Origin: Pseudoalteromonas nigrifaciens
GTDB lineage: Bacteria > Pseudomonadota > Gammaproteobacteria > Enterobacterales > Alteromonadaceae
DNA length: 64,000 nt
Reading direction: 5' to 3'
Assembly: GCF_002221505.1 (NCBI RefSeq)
Contig: NZ_CP011036.1
Location: 1,674,001-1,738,000, forward strand
How positions within the stretch are numbered: position 1 is the first letter of the stretch; the number at the start of each line of letters is the position of its first letter. Both the position numbers and the translations under genes were made by a program. The notes under the pieces are model-generated. The model saw only the letters and a list, made by a program, of their open reading frames with translations. It had not been told where the DNA came from and searched no databases. Below, piece by piece: positions 11,472-21,577 of this stretch.

Positions 11472-11564
11472 TTTAACAAAAGTTCAGACTTTATTGCCAG
11501 AACCCTTGCGAGATGTTTGTTTTATGTTACATTAATAAAATCAAAATGCAGTAAGGGTTTTATT

Positions 11565-11939
11565 TTGAGACTAATGTTAGGTTCTATAGTGATTATTGTT
11601 GCTGGATTTTCAGTAAACAAATATGTTTTTTCTAGTAAAGTGTATGATGGAGTAACGACAGTTACGGATATTGTTGCTATATATCCCGTAAATATATTCG
11701 ATTTTAAACAAACATTGCAAAATTACGCTTATCACCTTTGTTATAAAAATGAGGATAGATTAAGTCAACAGCATGTAACTTCACACGAATGTGTAGATAG
11801 CCATGATAGCCTTAAACGAGATTGTGAAGATAAAGTATTTCGTTTAGCGCCATTAAATTTGCAAAATAAAGAAGAAGTGCTCAATTACGCTAAGCAATAT
11901 ACACAATGTACTTTGCCGTATAAATATATTATTGGGTAG
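11565..11939 (+). CDS. Small membrane-anchored protein, unknown function
   Basis: Not recognised. The protein has one N-terminal hydrophobic segment (LGSIVIIVAGFSV) followed by about 100 mostly polar residues with five cysteines, suggesting a periplasmic domain with disulfides. Start choice is uncertain. TTG at 11565 has TAAGGG about 8 bases upstream; ATG at 11574 is also possible; the frame is open back to a TTG at 11517. It stands alone between pyrF and a converging gene. Confidence 0.55.
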   Translation: MRLMLGSIVIIVAGFSVNKYVFSSKVYDGVTTVTDIVAIYPVNIFDFKQTLQNYAYHLCYKNEDRLSQQHVTSHECVDSHDSLKRDCEDKVFRLAPLNLQNKEEVLNYAKQYTQCTLPYKYIIG

Positions 11940-11959
11940 TGAAAGGTTAGTTATAAGCG

Positions 11960-11976
11960 CTAAGTGCAGCACTTAG
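11960..11976. terminator. Hairpin between convergent genes
   Basis: CTAAGTGC-A-GCACTTAG, a perfect 8-bp dyad in the gap between the unknown protein on plus and the cvfB-like gene on minus. There is no clear T-run on either side, so its role as terminator is inferred from position only. Confidence 0.35.
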
Positions 11977-12004
11977 GCTACACTCAACGCATAATAATAA
12001 ATTG

Positions 12005-12835
12005 TTATTTTAAGCGAATGGATTTCGCTTCAATTTCTATTAATCCTAGTTTAAATAATCCACCAATTGCCTTTTTATAATTAGCTTTACTGGTCGAAAA
12101 TATTTTCTTAATTGTTTCAGGATCAGACTTATCACCTAAAGCAATAACGCCACCTTCCTCTTTTAGCTTTTCCATTATAACATCGCCAAGATTACTAACT
12201 TTAGCCATACCTGGTTTTTCTAATACAACGTCAATTTTGCCATCTTCACGTACTTTTTGAATAAAGCCTTTTAGTTTTTGACCTACAAATAAGCTTTTAA
12301 ATACCATATTGTAAAAAATAACACCAAAGTGAGATTCTTCAATAAGGACTTTGTAACCAATGTCAGTTTTACCCGCTATGATCAAATCGACTTCTTGTAA
12401 ATGGGTGTATTGCGGCTCATCTTTAGATAAAAAACGATTAAAGTTATTTGATGCACAAATACGCTTACTGGCATTGTCTAGGTACAAACGCACTAAATAC
12501 GAATGACCTTCTTGCATACGCGGTTTTTGCTCATTAAACGGCGCTAGTACATCTTTTTCTAAGCCCCAATCTAAAAAGGCACCAATACTATTAATTTCTT
12601 TAACACGCAGTAGGGCATATTCACCTACTTGTGCATGAGGCTTTTTAATTGTTGCTGTAGGTAAATTAGCATTATCTAAAAATATAAATACGCTAATACT
12701 ATCACCAGCTTCAAGCTCATGTTTTATTTCTTGTTTTGGTAAAAATACTTCGCCTAAATCGTGGCCGTCTAGGTAAGCACCTTCGTTACTAACTTCTTTT
12801 ACAAATAAGGTTTGTGTGGTTCCAAGGTAACTCAT
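12005..12835 (-). CDS. CvfB-family S1 RNA-binding protein
   Basis: 276 aa with tandem S1-like OB folds in the first two thirds (for example GEYALLRVKEINSIGAFLDWG and GQKLKGFIQKVREDGKIDV) and a C-terminal winged-helix part (PETIKKIFSTSKANYKKAIGGL). This is the layout of CvfB/YitL, described as an RNA-binding regulator of virulence factor expression in Staphylococcus. The role in gammaproteobacteria is not established. It sits 2 bp after the DEAD-box helicase stop, so an RNA-related operon is likely. Confidence 0.85.
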   Translation of the reverse strand: MSYLGTTQTLFVKEVSNEGAYLDGHDLGEVFLPKQEIKHELEAGDSISVFIFLDNANLPTATIKKPHAQVGEYALLRVKEINSIGAFLDWGLEKDVLAPFNEQKPRMQEGHSYLVRLYLDNASKRICASNNFNRFLSKDEPQYTHLQEVDLIIAGKTDIGYKVLIEESHFGVIFYNMVFKSLFVGQKLKGFIQKVREDGKIDVVLEKPGMAKVSNLGDVIMEKLKEEGGVIALGDKSDPETIKKIFSTSKANYKKAIGGLFKLGLIEIEAKSIRLK

Positions 12836-12837
12836 AA

Positions 12838-14160
12838 TTATTCCTGTTCAGGCTTTTTTCTGCGGCGCATAGGAGTATCGCCATCAATATTAATAGGGGC
12901 TTTAATGGGAGCTGATGGTTTTTTAGGCTTAGCTTTGCGTTTAAACACTGGCTTTTTAGCTGCTACTGTTTTTTCTGTGGCTAAAACTGCAACTGGTTTC
13001 TTTTCTTTAATCCCTTTAAATTTAGCTTTTAAACCATCAACGCTATCAAACTTTAATTCATCATTTAAGAATGCTTTAATTGCTAAATAACTTGGCCAAT
13101 CTTTAGGGCCTACTAACGACAGTGCGCTGCCTTTAAAACCAGCTCGACCTGTACGCCCAATTCGGTGAACATATTCTTCAGCGTGTTTAGGTAAATCAAA
13201 ATTTATAACATGGGTAACACTGAGTAAATCTAAGCCACGTGACGCAACATCTGTGGTTATTAATATTTTGAAGTTTTCGCGGCTAAATGCATCCATAATA
13301 TCGAGACGCTTATTTTGTGCTAAATCACCTGCTAATGGCTGTGCTTTAAAACCTTTAGCGCAAAGCGCTTCGCTCAAACGGCTGGTATCTGCACGGGTAG
13401 CTGTAAATATAATACATTGGCCAACATCGTCTTGATTCAAAAAGTGCTCAAGTAAGGCTTCTTTATGATCAAGATGATCAGCAAGATATAAGCTTTGTTT
13501 AATATCTGAGTGTTGCTCGTTTGCAGCGCTGAGCATTATTTGCTTAGGCTTTTTTAATAAGTTGCGTGATAGTGCATCTACTTGTGCATGATCTAGTGTA
13601 GCCGAAAACAATAATGTTTGGCGCAGGCGATGATCGGCCAAGTCATTAATCATTTTAAGTTGTTCGGTAAAGCCTAAATCTAGGATACGGTCTGCTTCAT
13701 CAAAAATAAGTAGCTCAAGACCGCTCAATTGTAACGTACGCTTTGTAAGGTGATCGGCTAGACGACCTGGTGTTGCAACTACAAACTGCGGATCGTTTCT
13801 AAGCGCTTTAATTTGGTCATTAAAATTTTCGCCGCCGAGTATTTTTACGGCTTTAATGTTTGTACCTGCGATTAATAAACGCAGTTGTGTAAATACTTGC
13901 GTAGCAAGCTCACGTGTTGGAGCAACAATAAGTACCCGAGGATCGCGTTTACTGAGTGCTTTTTGTTTCATTACTCGTTGAACAGCGGGTAATAAAAACG
14001 CCAAGGTTTTGCCTGACCCTGTTTTAGACTGGGCGAAAATGTCATGCCCTGCAAGTGCTGTAGGCACTGCATGTGCTTGAATGTCGGTAGGCTGGGTGAT
14101 CCCTTGATGTGCTAGTTGTGTTTCAAGGCGATTATCAATCCCAAGATCAGTAAAGTGCAA
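12838..14160 (-). CDS. DEAD-box ATP-dependent RNA helicase
   Basis: 440 aa RNA helicase of the RhlE/SrmB-like group. Motifs in order: Q motif GITQPTDIQ, I AQSKTGSGKT, Ia PTRELA, II DEADR, III SATLD, V TTDVASRGLD, VI HRIGRTGRAG. The tail is a lysine-rich basic extension (KKPVFKRKAKPKKP). The likely start is TTG at 14160, with GGAG 9 bases upstream. A longer frame begins with GTG at 14220, but that codon overlaps a TATAAT (14212-14217 on minus) that fits the promoter. It is probably cotranscribed with the cvfB-like gene. Confidence 0.93.
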   Translation of the reverse strand: MHFTDLGIDNRLETQLAHQGITQPTDIQAHAVPTALAGHDIFAQSKTGSGKTLAFLLPAVQRVMKQKALSKRDPRVLIVAPTRELATQVFTQLRLLIAGTNIKAVKILGGENFNDQIKALRNDPQFVVATPGRLADHLTKRTLQLSGLELLIFDEADRILDLGFTEQLKMINDLADHRLRQTLLFSATLDHAQVDALSRNLLKKPKQIMLSAANEQHSDIKQSLYLADHLDHKEALLEHFLNQDDVGQCIIFTATRADTSRLSEALCAKGFKAQPLAGDLAQNKRLDIMDAFSRENFKILITTDVASRGLDLLSVTHVINFDLPKHAEEYVHRIGRTGRAGFKGSALSLVGPKDWPSYLAIKAFLNDELKFDSVDGLKAKFKGIKEKKPVAVLATEKTVAAKKPVFKRKAKPKKPSAPIKAPINIDGDTPMRRRKKPEQE

Positions 14161-14356
14161 GGTGTGTTTCTCCAAAATGAGCAAGTTATATCTTAATTCT
14201 ATCGGCGCATTATAGCCCACAGAGGCGTATGGCTAACAGTAAAATGCAAATTATAAGGCTAATTTTTGCATTTAATCACAAAAAGCGTAAAATACGCGCC
14301 CAAGATGCGCCGGATTTACGATTCGGTATATATTAAAAAGCAAAATAGGAATAAAT

Positions 14357-15364
14357 ATGACGGCTGTTCATAAAGACAATTTAACCAGCGAGCACTTTAT
14401 AGTGTGTGCACTGTATAAATTTGTAGCATTACCTGAGTTTGAAGCGCTTAGAAAACCATTACTAGATGTAATGGAGGCAAATGAAATTCGCGGTACTTTA
14501 CTAATCGCCTCTGAGGGTATTAATGGTACGGTTTCAGCTAAACGTGCTGGCATAGATAATCTTCTTAAATGGCTTGAACAACAGCCAAGCCTTAATAACA
14601 TTGTTACTAAAGAATCTTACGATGACGAATGCCCATTTTACCGCACCAAAGTAAAACTAAAAAAAGAAATTGTGACTATGGGGGTTGAGGGCATCGATCC
14701 GCTAAAAGTAGTGGGTAGTTATGTTAAGCCAAATGAATGGAACGCATTAATTTCAGACCCAGAAGTGATACTTATAGATACCCGCAACGATTACGAAATT
14801 GAAATAGGTACCTTTCAAAACGCAGTTGATCCTAACACCAAAACATTCCGTGAATTTCCGCAGTGGGCTAAAGAAAACCTTGATCCAAGCAAGCATAAAA
14901 AAGTAGCTATGTTTTGTACTGGCGGTATCCGCTGTGAAAAATCAACAGCGTATATGAAAGAGCAAGGCTTTGATGAAGTGTACCATCTTGAAGGCGGTAT
15001 TTTAAAATACCTTGAAGAAGTACCAAAAGATGAAACCATGTGGGAAGGCGAATGTTTTGTATTTGATAATCGTGTAGCGGTTAATCACGACTTACAAAAA
15101 GGCTCGTATGACCAATGTCATGCGTGTCGTATGCCAATCACCGAAGACGAAAAGTTAAAAGCTGAATATATGGAAGGCGTGTCGTGTCACCATTGTATTG
15201 ATAATGTAAGCGATGAGCAGAGAGAACGTTTTGCTGAGCGACAAAAGCAAATAGAGCTTGCACAAGCGCGTGGCGAAGGCCACATTGGTAATGAAGCACA
15301 AGCTATTTTACAGCAACGTAAAGAGGCTAAAAACGCTAAAAAACAAGCCCAACGTAGTAAATAA
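14357..15364 (+). CDS. trhO: tRNA uridine-34 hydroxylase TrhO
   Basis: Rhodanese-family enzyme (old name YceA) that makes 5-hydroxyuridine at tRNA position 34. 335 aa. N-terminal acylphosphatase-like domain with [13 protein letters not shown]; central rhodanese domain with active-site loop [10 protein letters not shown] (about residues 194-203); C-terminal CHACR / CHHC cysteine pairs resembling a metal knuckle; lysine-rich tail. A terminator follows. Confidence 0.95.
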   Translation: MTAVHKDNLTSEHFIVCALYKFVALPEFEALRKPLLDVMEANEIRGTLLIASEGINGTVSAKRAGIDNLLKWLEQQPSLNNIVTKESYDDECPFYRTKVKLKKEIVTMGVEGIDPLKVVGSYVKPNEWNALISDPEVILIDTRNDYEIEIGTFQNAVDPNTKTFREFPQWAKENLDPSKHKKVAMFCTGGIRCEKSTAYMKEQGFDEVYHLEGGILKYLEEVPKDETMWEGECFVFDNRVAVNHDLQKGSYDQCHACRMPITEDEKLKAEYMEGVSCHHCIDNVSDEQRERFAERQKQIELAQARGEGHIGNEAQAILQQRKEAKNAKKQAQRSK

Positions 15365-15383
15365 TATTTTATTAAATTAATTT

Positions 15384-15411
15384 AAAAAGAGTCATTATTG
15401 ACTCTTTTTTT
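15384..15411 (+). terminator. Terminator after trhO
   Basis: Stem AAAAAGAGTCA / TGACTCTTTTT with a 4-nt loop and T-run, 20 bp after the trhO stop. Confidence 0.88.
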
Positions 15412-15521
15412 GTATCCACTATATGTTTTAACCTAAGATTGGTAATGTTAGTCTTTAGGTAATACCAATTGCATTAAATTAGTATAAAACACATCATAAT
15501 ATCGCTATGTAGGAAGCAACT

Positions 15522-17417
15522 ATGCAAGCCGAACAAATAGAAATAGCGCAGTTTTTAGCACAGCATCCCCCTTTTAACGATTTACCCATTAAAGCGCTTA
15601 ACGAGCTGGCGCAACAAGTTGAAGTTGCTTACTTTAGAGCGCAAACAGAGATTTTACAGTTAGGCCAAGATATTGCCGACTTGTACGTTATAAGAAGCGG
15701 CTCGGTAGAAATGTATCGCCGTAATGGCGAGCTTTATAATCGTTTAGCCGTGGGTGGAATATTTGGCCAAATGGGCCTATTGATGAACCGCAAAGTGCGT
15801 TTTCCGGCCACTGCACTAGAAGACACATTGGTTTACTGCATTAATGTTGAACTGTTTAATCGTTATTGCGATGAGTTTGATGCATTTGCTGATTACTTTG
15901 AAACCGATGGCAATGTACGTTTGCACCAAGCTATTGTTGAGCAAGCCGACAGTAACGATTTAACGACAGCAAAAGTAAAGTCGCTTATTCATCGTGATGT
16001 AGTGACGGTATTAACCACTTCTACGGTGCAAGATGTTGCTAAATTAATGAGTGAAGAAGCGGTTTCATCAGTACTGGTTACAGATATAAATAAGCCCGTT
16101 AACGACGACCCGGAAGAGGATGATGGCCAAGTAGTTGGCATAATTACCGACCGAGATTTACGTAATAAAGTGGTTGCGCCAGGGTTGTCGTTTGATACTC
16201 AAGCACAGCATATTATGTCTACTAACTTAGTAATTTTAGATGCTAATGCCTACGTTTTCGAAGCTGTATTAGCTATGTTAAGAGACAGCCTGCATCATTT
16301 GCCGGTAGTGCAAAAACGCAGGCCGATTGGGGTAATATCACTGTCTGATATTTTACGTTACGAGTCGCAAAGTAGCTTGTTATTAGTGCGTGGTATTTTG
16401 GCCCAGCAATCAGTGGAAGACTTAACCCATTATGCCCGCCAGTTACCTAATGTATTTGTGCGTATGGTTAACGAAGATGCAAACTCTCATATGGTTGGTA
16501 CAGCCATGGCAGTGATTGGCCGTACTTTTAAGCAAAGGTTATTAATATTAGCTGAAGAAAAGTATGGGCCAGCTCCCGTGCCTTATTGTTTTATTGCTTT
16601 AGGCTCCATGGCGCGCGATGAGCAACTTATAGTAACGGATCAAGATAATGCGCTTATTTTAGATGACAGTTACAACGATGAGTTACATAACGAGTACTTT
16701 CAAAACATTGCTGATTTTGTTTGTGATGGTTTAGCACAATGCGGCTACACCTATTGCGATGGCGAAATTATGGCGTCATTTAAAAAGTGGCGTAAAACTC
16801 GCTCTCAATGGTTTGAGCAATTTGCAGATTGGATAGCAAAACCAAAACCACAAACGTTATTACACAGCTCTATATTTTTTGATTTGGACGGCGTTTGGGG
16901 TAAAACAAAATGGGCCGATGAGCTCAAAGTCTTTGTTGCTAAACAAAGTAAAGCAAATAGGGTGTTTTTGGCAAATATGGCTGCTAATGCACGTAATCGA
17001 ACGCCGCCTCTTGGGTTCTTCAAAGGTTTTGTTTTAGAGCATAACGGCCAGCATAAGCACTCAATGAACTTAAAACGCCGTGGTACCGCACCACTTTCGG
17101 ATGTTATACGGGTGCATGCATTAGCGATTGGTTCACGCAAACAAAACTCGTTTGACCGCCTTGAGGATATAATTGCCGCAAAAAGTTTACCCGAGGGTAA
17201 AGCACAAGATTTACGAGATGCGCTGGAGTATATAGCTATGATGCGAATTCGTCATCAAGCATTACAAATAGAGCAAGGTGAAGAGCCCGATAATAATTTA
17301 GATCCGCATCAACTTTCACCGTTTGAGCAGCGTAATTTAAAAGAGGCATTTGCGATTCTTGAAAAAGCGCAAAACTATCTAAAATTTAGCTTTATTTCAA
17401 ATACAAATGTGAAGTGA
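15522..17417 (+). CDS. Cyclic-nucleotide/CBS/DUF294 putative nucleotidyltransferase
   Basis: 631 aa signalling protein. Residues about 10-135 form a cyclic-nucleotide-binding-like domain (GGIFGQMGLLMN). Two CBS domains follow, about 155-285 (ITDRDLRNKVV; PIGVISLSDIL). Then DUF294, a nucleotidyltransferase-like region with GSMARDEQLIVTDQDNALI, which holds the G-S...D-x-D pattern, and a C-terminal DUF294_C helical part. The substrate is unknown. It lies 7 bp before a DnaQ-like exonuclease, a pairing common in marine gammaproteobacteria. Confidence 0.9.
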   Translation: MQAEQIEIAQFLAQHPPFNDLPIKALNELAQQVEVAYFRAQTEILQLGQDIADLYVIRSGSVEMYRRNGELYNRLAVGGIFGQMGLLMNRKVRFPATALEDTLVYCINVELFNRYCDEFDAFADYFETDGNVRLHQAIVEQADSNDLTTAKVKSLIHRDVVTVLTTSTVQDVAKLMSEEAVSSVLVTDINKPVNDDPEEDDGQVVGIITDRDLRNKVVAPGLSFDTQAQHIMSTNLVILDANAYVFEAVLAMLRDSLHHLPVVQKRRPIGVISLSDILRYESQSSLLLVRGILAQQSVEDLTHYARQLPNVFVRMVNEDANSHMVGTAMAVIGRTFKQRLLILAEEKYGPAPVPYCFIALGSMARDEQLIVTDQDNALILDDSYNDELHNEYFQNIADFVCDGLAQCGYTYCDGEIMASFKKWRKTRSQWFEQFADWIAKPKPQTLLHSSIFFDLDGVWGKTKWADELKVFVAKQSKANRVFLANMAANARNRTPPLGFFKGFVLEHNGQHKHSMNLKRRGTAPLSDVIRVHALAIGSRKQNSFDRLEDIIAAKSLPEGKAQDLRDALEYIAMMRIRHQALQIEQGEEPDNNLDPHQLSPFEQRNLKEAFAILEKAQNYLKFSFISNTNVK

Positions 17418-17424
17418 TTTTTCT

Positions 17425-18135
17425 ATGAGCAAGCAAAAGCAAGCAATAGTTGACTGGTCGCTTAGGTATCAGCAATTAGCAAATAGCAGTGAAAATGCAT
17501 TGTTACAGCAATTTTATGCATCGGCTTTTAATCAGCCTGCTGCAGCAATAGCTGATGTGCCATTTGTAGCGATGGATTTTGAAACCACCGGCTTAGATAG
17601 CGAAGCAGATGACATAGTGAGTGTGGGTTTAGTGCCTTTTAACTTACAGCGAATATACTGCAAGCACAGCCGCCATTGGGTAGTACAACCGCGCAGAAAC
17701 TTACATGAAGAATCAATAATCATTCATGGTATTACGCACTCAGAGGTTGATGATGCACCAGACTTTAATCGTATTATTGAGCCTTTGCTTGCCGCGCTAA
17801 GCGGTAAAGTCGTGGTGGTACATTATGCAGCAATTGAGCGGCCATTTTTAAATAATGCGTTGTTACTTAGGCTGCACGAAGGCATAGAGTTTGCGTTAGT
17901 TGATACTATGGATATTGAAAAAAGAGCATTAACAGCACGCCAGGGTTTAATAGGGCGGTTATTTAACTCTAAAATAGGCTCGTTGCGATTAAATGATTGT
18001 CGTAAGCGCTACTCACTTCCTGCCTATAATAACCATAATGCCCTAACTGATGCATTAGCCACAGCTGAGTTGTTACAAGCACAGCTGAGTCATCATTATC
18101 GCTTAGATACGCCGATAGATGATTTGTGGATATAA
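17425..18135 (+). CDS. DnaQ-like 3'-5' exonuclease
   Basis: 236 aa DEDDh exonuclease related to the DNA polymerase III epsilon proofreading domain. Exo I FVAMDFETTGLD (Asp and Glu ligands), Exo II VVVHYAAIERPFL, and Exo III with HNALTDALATAELL (His and Asp). About 45 residues precede the nuclease core. It follows the DUF294 gene by 7 bp and so is in the same operon; a terminator closes the unit. Confidence 0.9.
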   Translation: MSKQKQAIVDWSLRYQQLANSSENALLQQFYASAFNQPAAAIADVPFVAMDFETTGLDSEADDIVSVGLVPFNLQRIYCKHSRHWVVQPRRNLHEESIIIHGITHSEVDDAPDFNRIIEPLLAALSGKVVVVHYAAIERPFLNNALLLRLHEGIEFALVDTMDIEKRALTARQGLIGRLFNSKIGSLRLNDCRKRYSLPAYNNHNALTDALATAELLQAQLSHHYRLDTPIDDLWI

Positions 18136-18153
18136 ACTTTATTTTATAGCTAT

Positions 18154-18183
18154 AAAAAACGCCGCATAATTTGCGGCGTTTTT
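18154..18183 (+). terminator. Terminator after exonuclease gene
   Basis: AAAAAACGCCGCA, short AT loop, TGCGGCGTTTTT. A strong GC stem with A and T tracts on both sides, so it may also serve the BCCT gene on minus that ends at 18226. Confidence 0.9.
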
Positions 18184-18225
18184 ATTAGTACTTTTTATAA
18201 TTACCAGTAAGGGTAGTAAGTACGG

Positions 18226-19806
18226 TTACTTTTTAGTACGAGGCTCAGTACGTAAGCCCAACAGTAAGCTTAAACACATAAACAACAATACAATAGTAAA
18301 AGGTAACCCGGCAGATATAGCGCCAGCTTGCAGCGCTTGTATAGCTTCAGTTCCACCTATCCAAAGTAGTGCGGCAGCTACCGCACCTTGGGTTACAGCC
18401 CAAAAGATACGTTGTGGTACAGGTGCATCAATTTTGCCACCAGCCGTGATCGAATCAATTACCAATGAACCAGAATCCGATGACGTAATAAAAAACACCA
18501 ATACTAAAATAATCGCTACAAACGATAAAATGTTAGACAAAGGTAATGCATCAAACATTTGGAACATAGCAAGTGGTACTTCAGTAAGGCCGTTAGTACC
18601 TAGCTCACCTACATTATTAACCACCTGATCAATAGCAATACCGCCGTATATAGACATCCATAAAATAGTAACAGCAGTAGGCACTAGTAATACCGCAATT
18701 AAAAATTCACGTATAGTACGACCACGAGAAACACGCGCAATAAACATACCTACAAACGGTGACCAGGAAATCCACCATGCCCAGTACGATACAGTCCAGC
18801 CATGCATCCAAGTTTCATCTTCACGACCATGAGGATTACTTAAGGGAATAATATTTTCTACATAGCCCATTATGGTAGTAGGAACATTACCTATAGCAAC
18901 AGCAAAGCCAACTAAAAATACAAACACAAGTAAAACCAAGGCAATTAACATATTGGCATTACTAAGTACTTTTACTCCGCCATCAATCCCTCTAACTACC
19001 GAAATAATAGCTAAAAGTGAAACCCCAATAATAACTAAAATTTGTGAACCAACACCACCAGAGGTACCAAATACATGATCTATACCTGCAGAGGCTTGTT
19101 GTGCTCCTAGCCCTAGTGAAGTTGCAAGACCAAAGAGTGTTGCAAGCACAGCTAAAATGTCGATAAGGTGGCCAGGCCATCCCCACGCTCTATCACCTAA
19201 AATAGGATAAAAAATAGAACGGATAGACAGTGGTAAGCCTTTGTTATAAGTAAAGAATGCAAGTGAAAGTGCGACAACTGCATAAATAGCCCACGGATGT
19301 AGACCCCAATGGAACATAGTTGCGCCCATTGCTAGTTTTGCAGCCTCTGGTGTATTAGGAGCTACATTTAAAGGTGTTTCAAACCAGCCAGTATAATAAG
19401 CAAGCGGTTCTGCAACACCCCAAAACATTAAGCCAATACCCATACCTGCAGCAAATAACATAGCTAACCATGAAAGGCGAGAGTGAGTAGGTACTGCATC
19501 ATCTCCCCCTAAACGTATTTTACCGTAAGGCGATACAATAAGTGCTAAACAAAAAATAACGAAAAAGTTAGCAGCCCACATAAATAAGGCATCAAAGTTA
19601 TTAATAATATCTGTTTTTATACTATCAAGTGCAGACTTAGCTGTTTGTGGATCGGTAACTAAAATAGCGATCAAAAAGATGACAATCAGACCAGCACTTA
19701 TGCCGAAAACAGAGTTATGTATATCTAACCCCCATTTTTGTACGTTGTCTTGACCTACGGTATAGTCCGTACTATCAATACTATATTTGTCATGCTCTTC
19801 GCTCAT
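18226..19806 (-). CDS. BCCT-family betaine/choline/carnitine transporter
   Basis: 526 aa with about 12 membrane segments. Family signatures: GMGIGLMFWGVAEPLAYY and the tryptophan segment WAWWISWSPFVGMFIARVSRGRTIREF. These transporters take up glycine betaine, choline or related osmolytes, usually with sodium. The substrate is not determined from sequence. The ATG at 19806 is chosen because TGAGGT lies 6 bases upstream; an ATG 12 bases earlier overlaps that site. Confidence 0.92.
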   Translation of the reverse strand: MSEEHDKYSIDSTDYTVGQDNVQKWGLDIHNSVFGISAGLIVIFLIAILVTDPQTAKSALDSIKTDIINNFDALFMWAANFFVIFCLALIVSPYGKIRLGGDDAVPTHSRLSWLAMLFAAGMGIGLMFWGVAEPLAYYTGWFETPLNVAPNTPEAAKLAMGATMFHWGLHPWAIYAVVALSLAFFTYNKGLPLSIRSIFYPILGDRAWGWPGHLIDILAVLATLFGLATSLGLGAQQASAGIDHVFGTSGGVGSQILVIIGVSLLAIISVVRGIDGGVKVLSNANMLIALVLLVFVFLVGFAVAIGNVPTTIMGYVENIIPLSNPHGREDETWMHGWTVSYWAWWISWSPFVGMFIARVSRGRTIREFLIAVLLVPTAVTILWMSIYGGIAIDQVVNNVGELGTNGLTEVPLAMFQMFDALPLSNILSFVAIILVLVFFITSSDSGSLVIDSITAGGKIDAPVPQRIFWAVTQGAVAAALLWIGGTEAIQALQAGAISAGLPFTIVLLFMCLSLLLGLRTEPRTKK

Positions 19807-20302
19807 GCAATACCTCATTTGTTGTTCTAACCCTGGATGTTACCCAGTGTCGTAATTAATTATATTAGTCTTGTAATTATATTAGTTTAAACACAAATAA
19901 TTAGAAGACTAACTAATCTGATTTTTGATCATTAACTTTACTAGTGTATGAGTTAAATACTAAATGTAAATGATTTTGTATTTAGACTGCTGATATTATA
20001 GTCAAAATGATGATATTTGTTGCTTTTAAGTATAAAAAACAAACACTCTCTAACTTGTTAAATTAGTTTACTATTTACTAATACATATACGAGAACACTT
20101 ATAAATCAGCGCATATTATCCGAAATCAGAATTATAAAAACACATAGGTAAATAATTACTGTCACGGAGTATGTAAATACTAATAAGCTGCTAATTAAAG
20201 GTGCCTAATATAAACGCCCCTTTAACCTAGGAATACTTAGTATATGATTTAACATTAGGTTATATTTTAACAGTAAAGTAGTTAAAGGAGTAAATTGCGA
20301 CT
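19807..20302. promoter_or_regulatory. Divergent control region, BCCT gene / egtB
   Basis: About 500 bp of AT-rich DNA with no gene. A 13-bp direct repeat, TAATTATATTAGT, occurs at 19857-19869 and 19874-19886 (17 bp apart, two turns would be 21), and AGACTAACTAAT at 19906-19917 is a partial inverted copy of the ATTAGTCTT in between. These lie 50-110 bp upstream of the transporter and may be an operator. Nothing else is clear toward egtB. Confidence 0.4.
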
Positions 20303-21577
20303 ATGACTAATGATATTAAACATTTAGTTGGAAAAAATGAGCTTAGTGAGCATTTTAAATCGGTACGTAAATATAGCCTATCACTCATTAGTGCGTTAAG
20401 TGCAGAAGACTGTCAATTACAAGCAATGGCCGACGTAAGCCCAAGTAAATGGCATCTTGCGCATACCAGTTGGTTTTTTGAAACATTTTTACTCTGCATT
20501 CATAGCCGTAATTACAAAGTATTTAACCCTGAGTTTAAAATATTATTTAATTCTTACTACAACGGAATTGGTGAGCAATTTAAGCGGGGCAACAGAGGCA
20601 GCCTATCGAGGCCGAGTCTTGATGACGTAATAGCATACAGACGATATATTGATGAAGCTGTTATAAGCGTGTTAAATACTGCAATAACCCCAGAAATAGA
20701 GCAAATAATTACTCTTGGCCTAAATCACGAGCAACAACACCAAGAGCTAATGTTGATGGATATTAAGTATAACTTTTCTATTAACCCAATATTTCCTGCG
20801 TACCAATCACTAAAGCCAACTCAAGTACCAAACCAGCAATCCAGTGCCGCTATAAAGTTTATAAACTTTGACCAAGCAATTATAAATATAGGGAGCAATG
20901 CTGAAAACCAATTTGCCTACGATAACGAACAACCTAAGCACTCTGTGCTGGTTCATCCATTTAGCTTTGCTAATAGATTAGTGACTAATGCAGAGTATTT
21001 AGGCTTTATTAATAGCTCAGGCTATAGCAACCCGCAACATTGGCTAAGTGACGGCTGGGCACATATACAGGCTAATAATTTAACACAGCCATTGTATTGG
21101 CATTATATAAACGGGGAGTGGTTTGAGTTTACCCATTACGGATTATTACCCCTTAACTTAGCCGCGCCGGTTTGTCATGTTAGTTATTATGAGGCCAGCG
21201 CTTATGCAAGTTTTGTTAATGCACGCCTGCCCACAGAGTTTGAATGGGAATATGCAGCCCAGCAACACGCACCAAGTAATACAGCGCACACGTCACTTTT
21301 ATTGCCAAATATGGCCGATAGTAGCGCTGCTATTGGGCAGCTTACAGATAGCTGCTGGCAATGGACAAACAGTGCTTATTTACCTTACCCAGGTTTTAAG
21401 CCAATTGCAGGCGTGGCAGGAGAGTACAATGGTAAGTTTATGAGCAATCAAATGGTATTACGTGGCGGTTGTGTGTTAACTCCTGCTAATCATTTACGTA
21501 CAACCTACAGAAACTTTTATTATCCCCATCAAGCCTGGATGTGTAGTGGTATAAGACTCGCTAAGGATAAAACATGA
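20303..21577 (+). CDS. egtB: Ergothioneine biosynthesis sulfoxide synthase EgtB
   Basis: Non-haem iron enzyme that joins hercynine to a thiol (cysteine or gamma-glutamylcysteine) with oxygen. 424 aa. N-terminal DinB_2 domain with SKWHLAHTSWFFE and the iron-ligand motif LNHEQQHQELM (H-x3-H-x-E); C-terminal formylglycine-generating-enzyme fold ending LRGGCVLTPANHLRTTYRNFY...GIRLA. The stop overlaps the egtD start by four bases (ATGA). The single-domain architecture, without a fused methyltransferase, separates it from OvoA. Confidence 0.92.
   Translation: MTNDIKHLVGKNELSEHFKSVRKYSLSLISALSAEDCQLQAMADVSPSKWHLAHTSWFFETFLLCIHSRNYKVFNPEFKILFNSYYNGIGEQFKRGNRGSLSRPSLDDVIAYRRYIDEAVISVLNTAITPEIEQIITLGLNHEQQHQELMLMDIKYNFSINPIFPAYQSLKPTQVPNQQSSAAIKFINFDQAIINIGSNAENQFAYDNEQPKHSVLVHPFSFANRLVTNAEYLGFINSSGYSNPQHWLSDGWAHIQANNLTQPLYWHYINGEWFEFTHYGLLPLNLAAPVCHVSYYEASAYASFVNARLPTEFEWEYAAQQHAPSNTAHTSLLLPNMADSSAAIGQLTDSCWQWTNSAYLPYPGFKPIAGVAGEYNGKFMSNQMVLRGGCVLTPANHLRTTYRNFYYPHQAWMCSGIRLAKDKT

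Noticed and set aside
14161..14220. GTG at 14220 as the DEAD-box helicase start
   Set aside because: It has no ribosome site and overlaps a good -10; the TTG at 14160 has GGAG upstream and gives the normal N-terminus.
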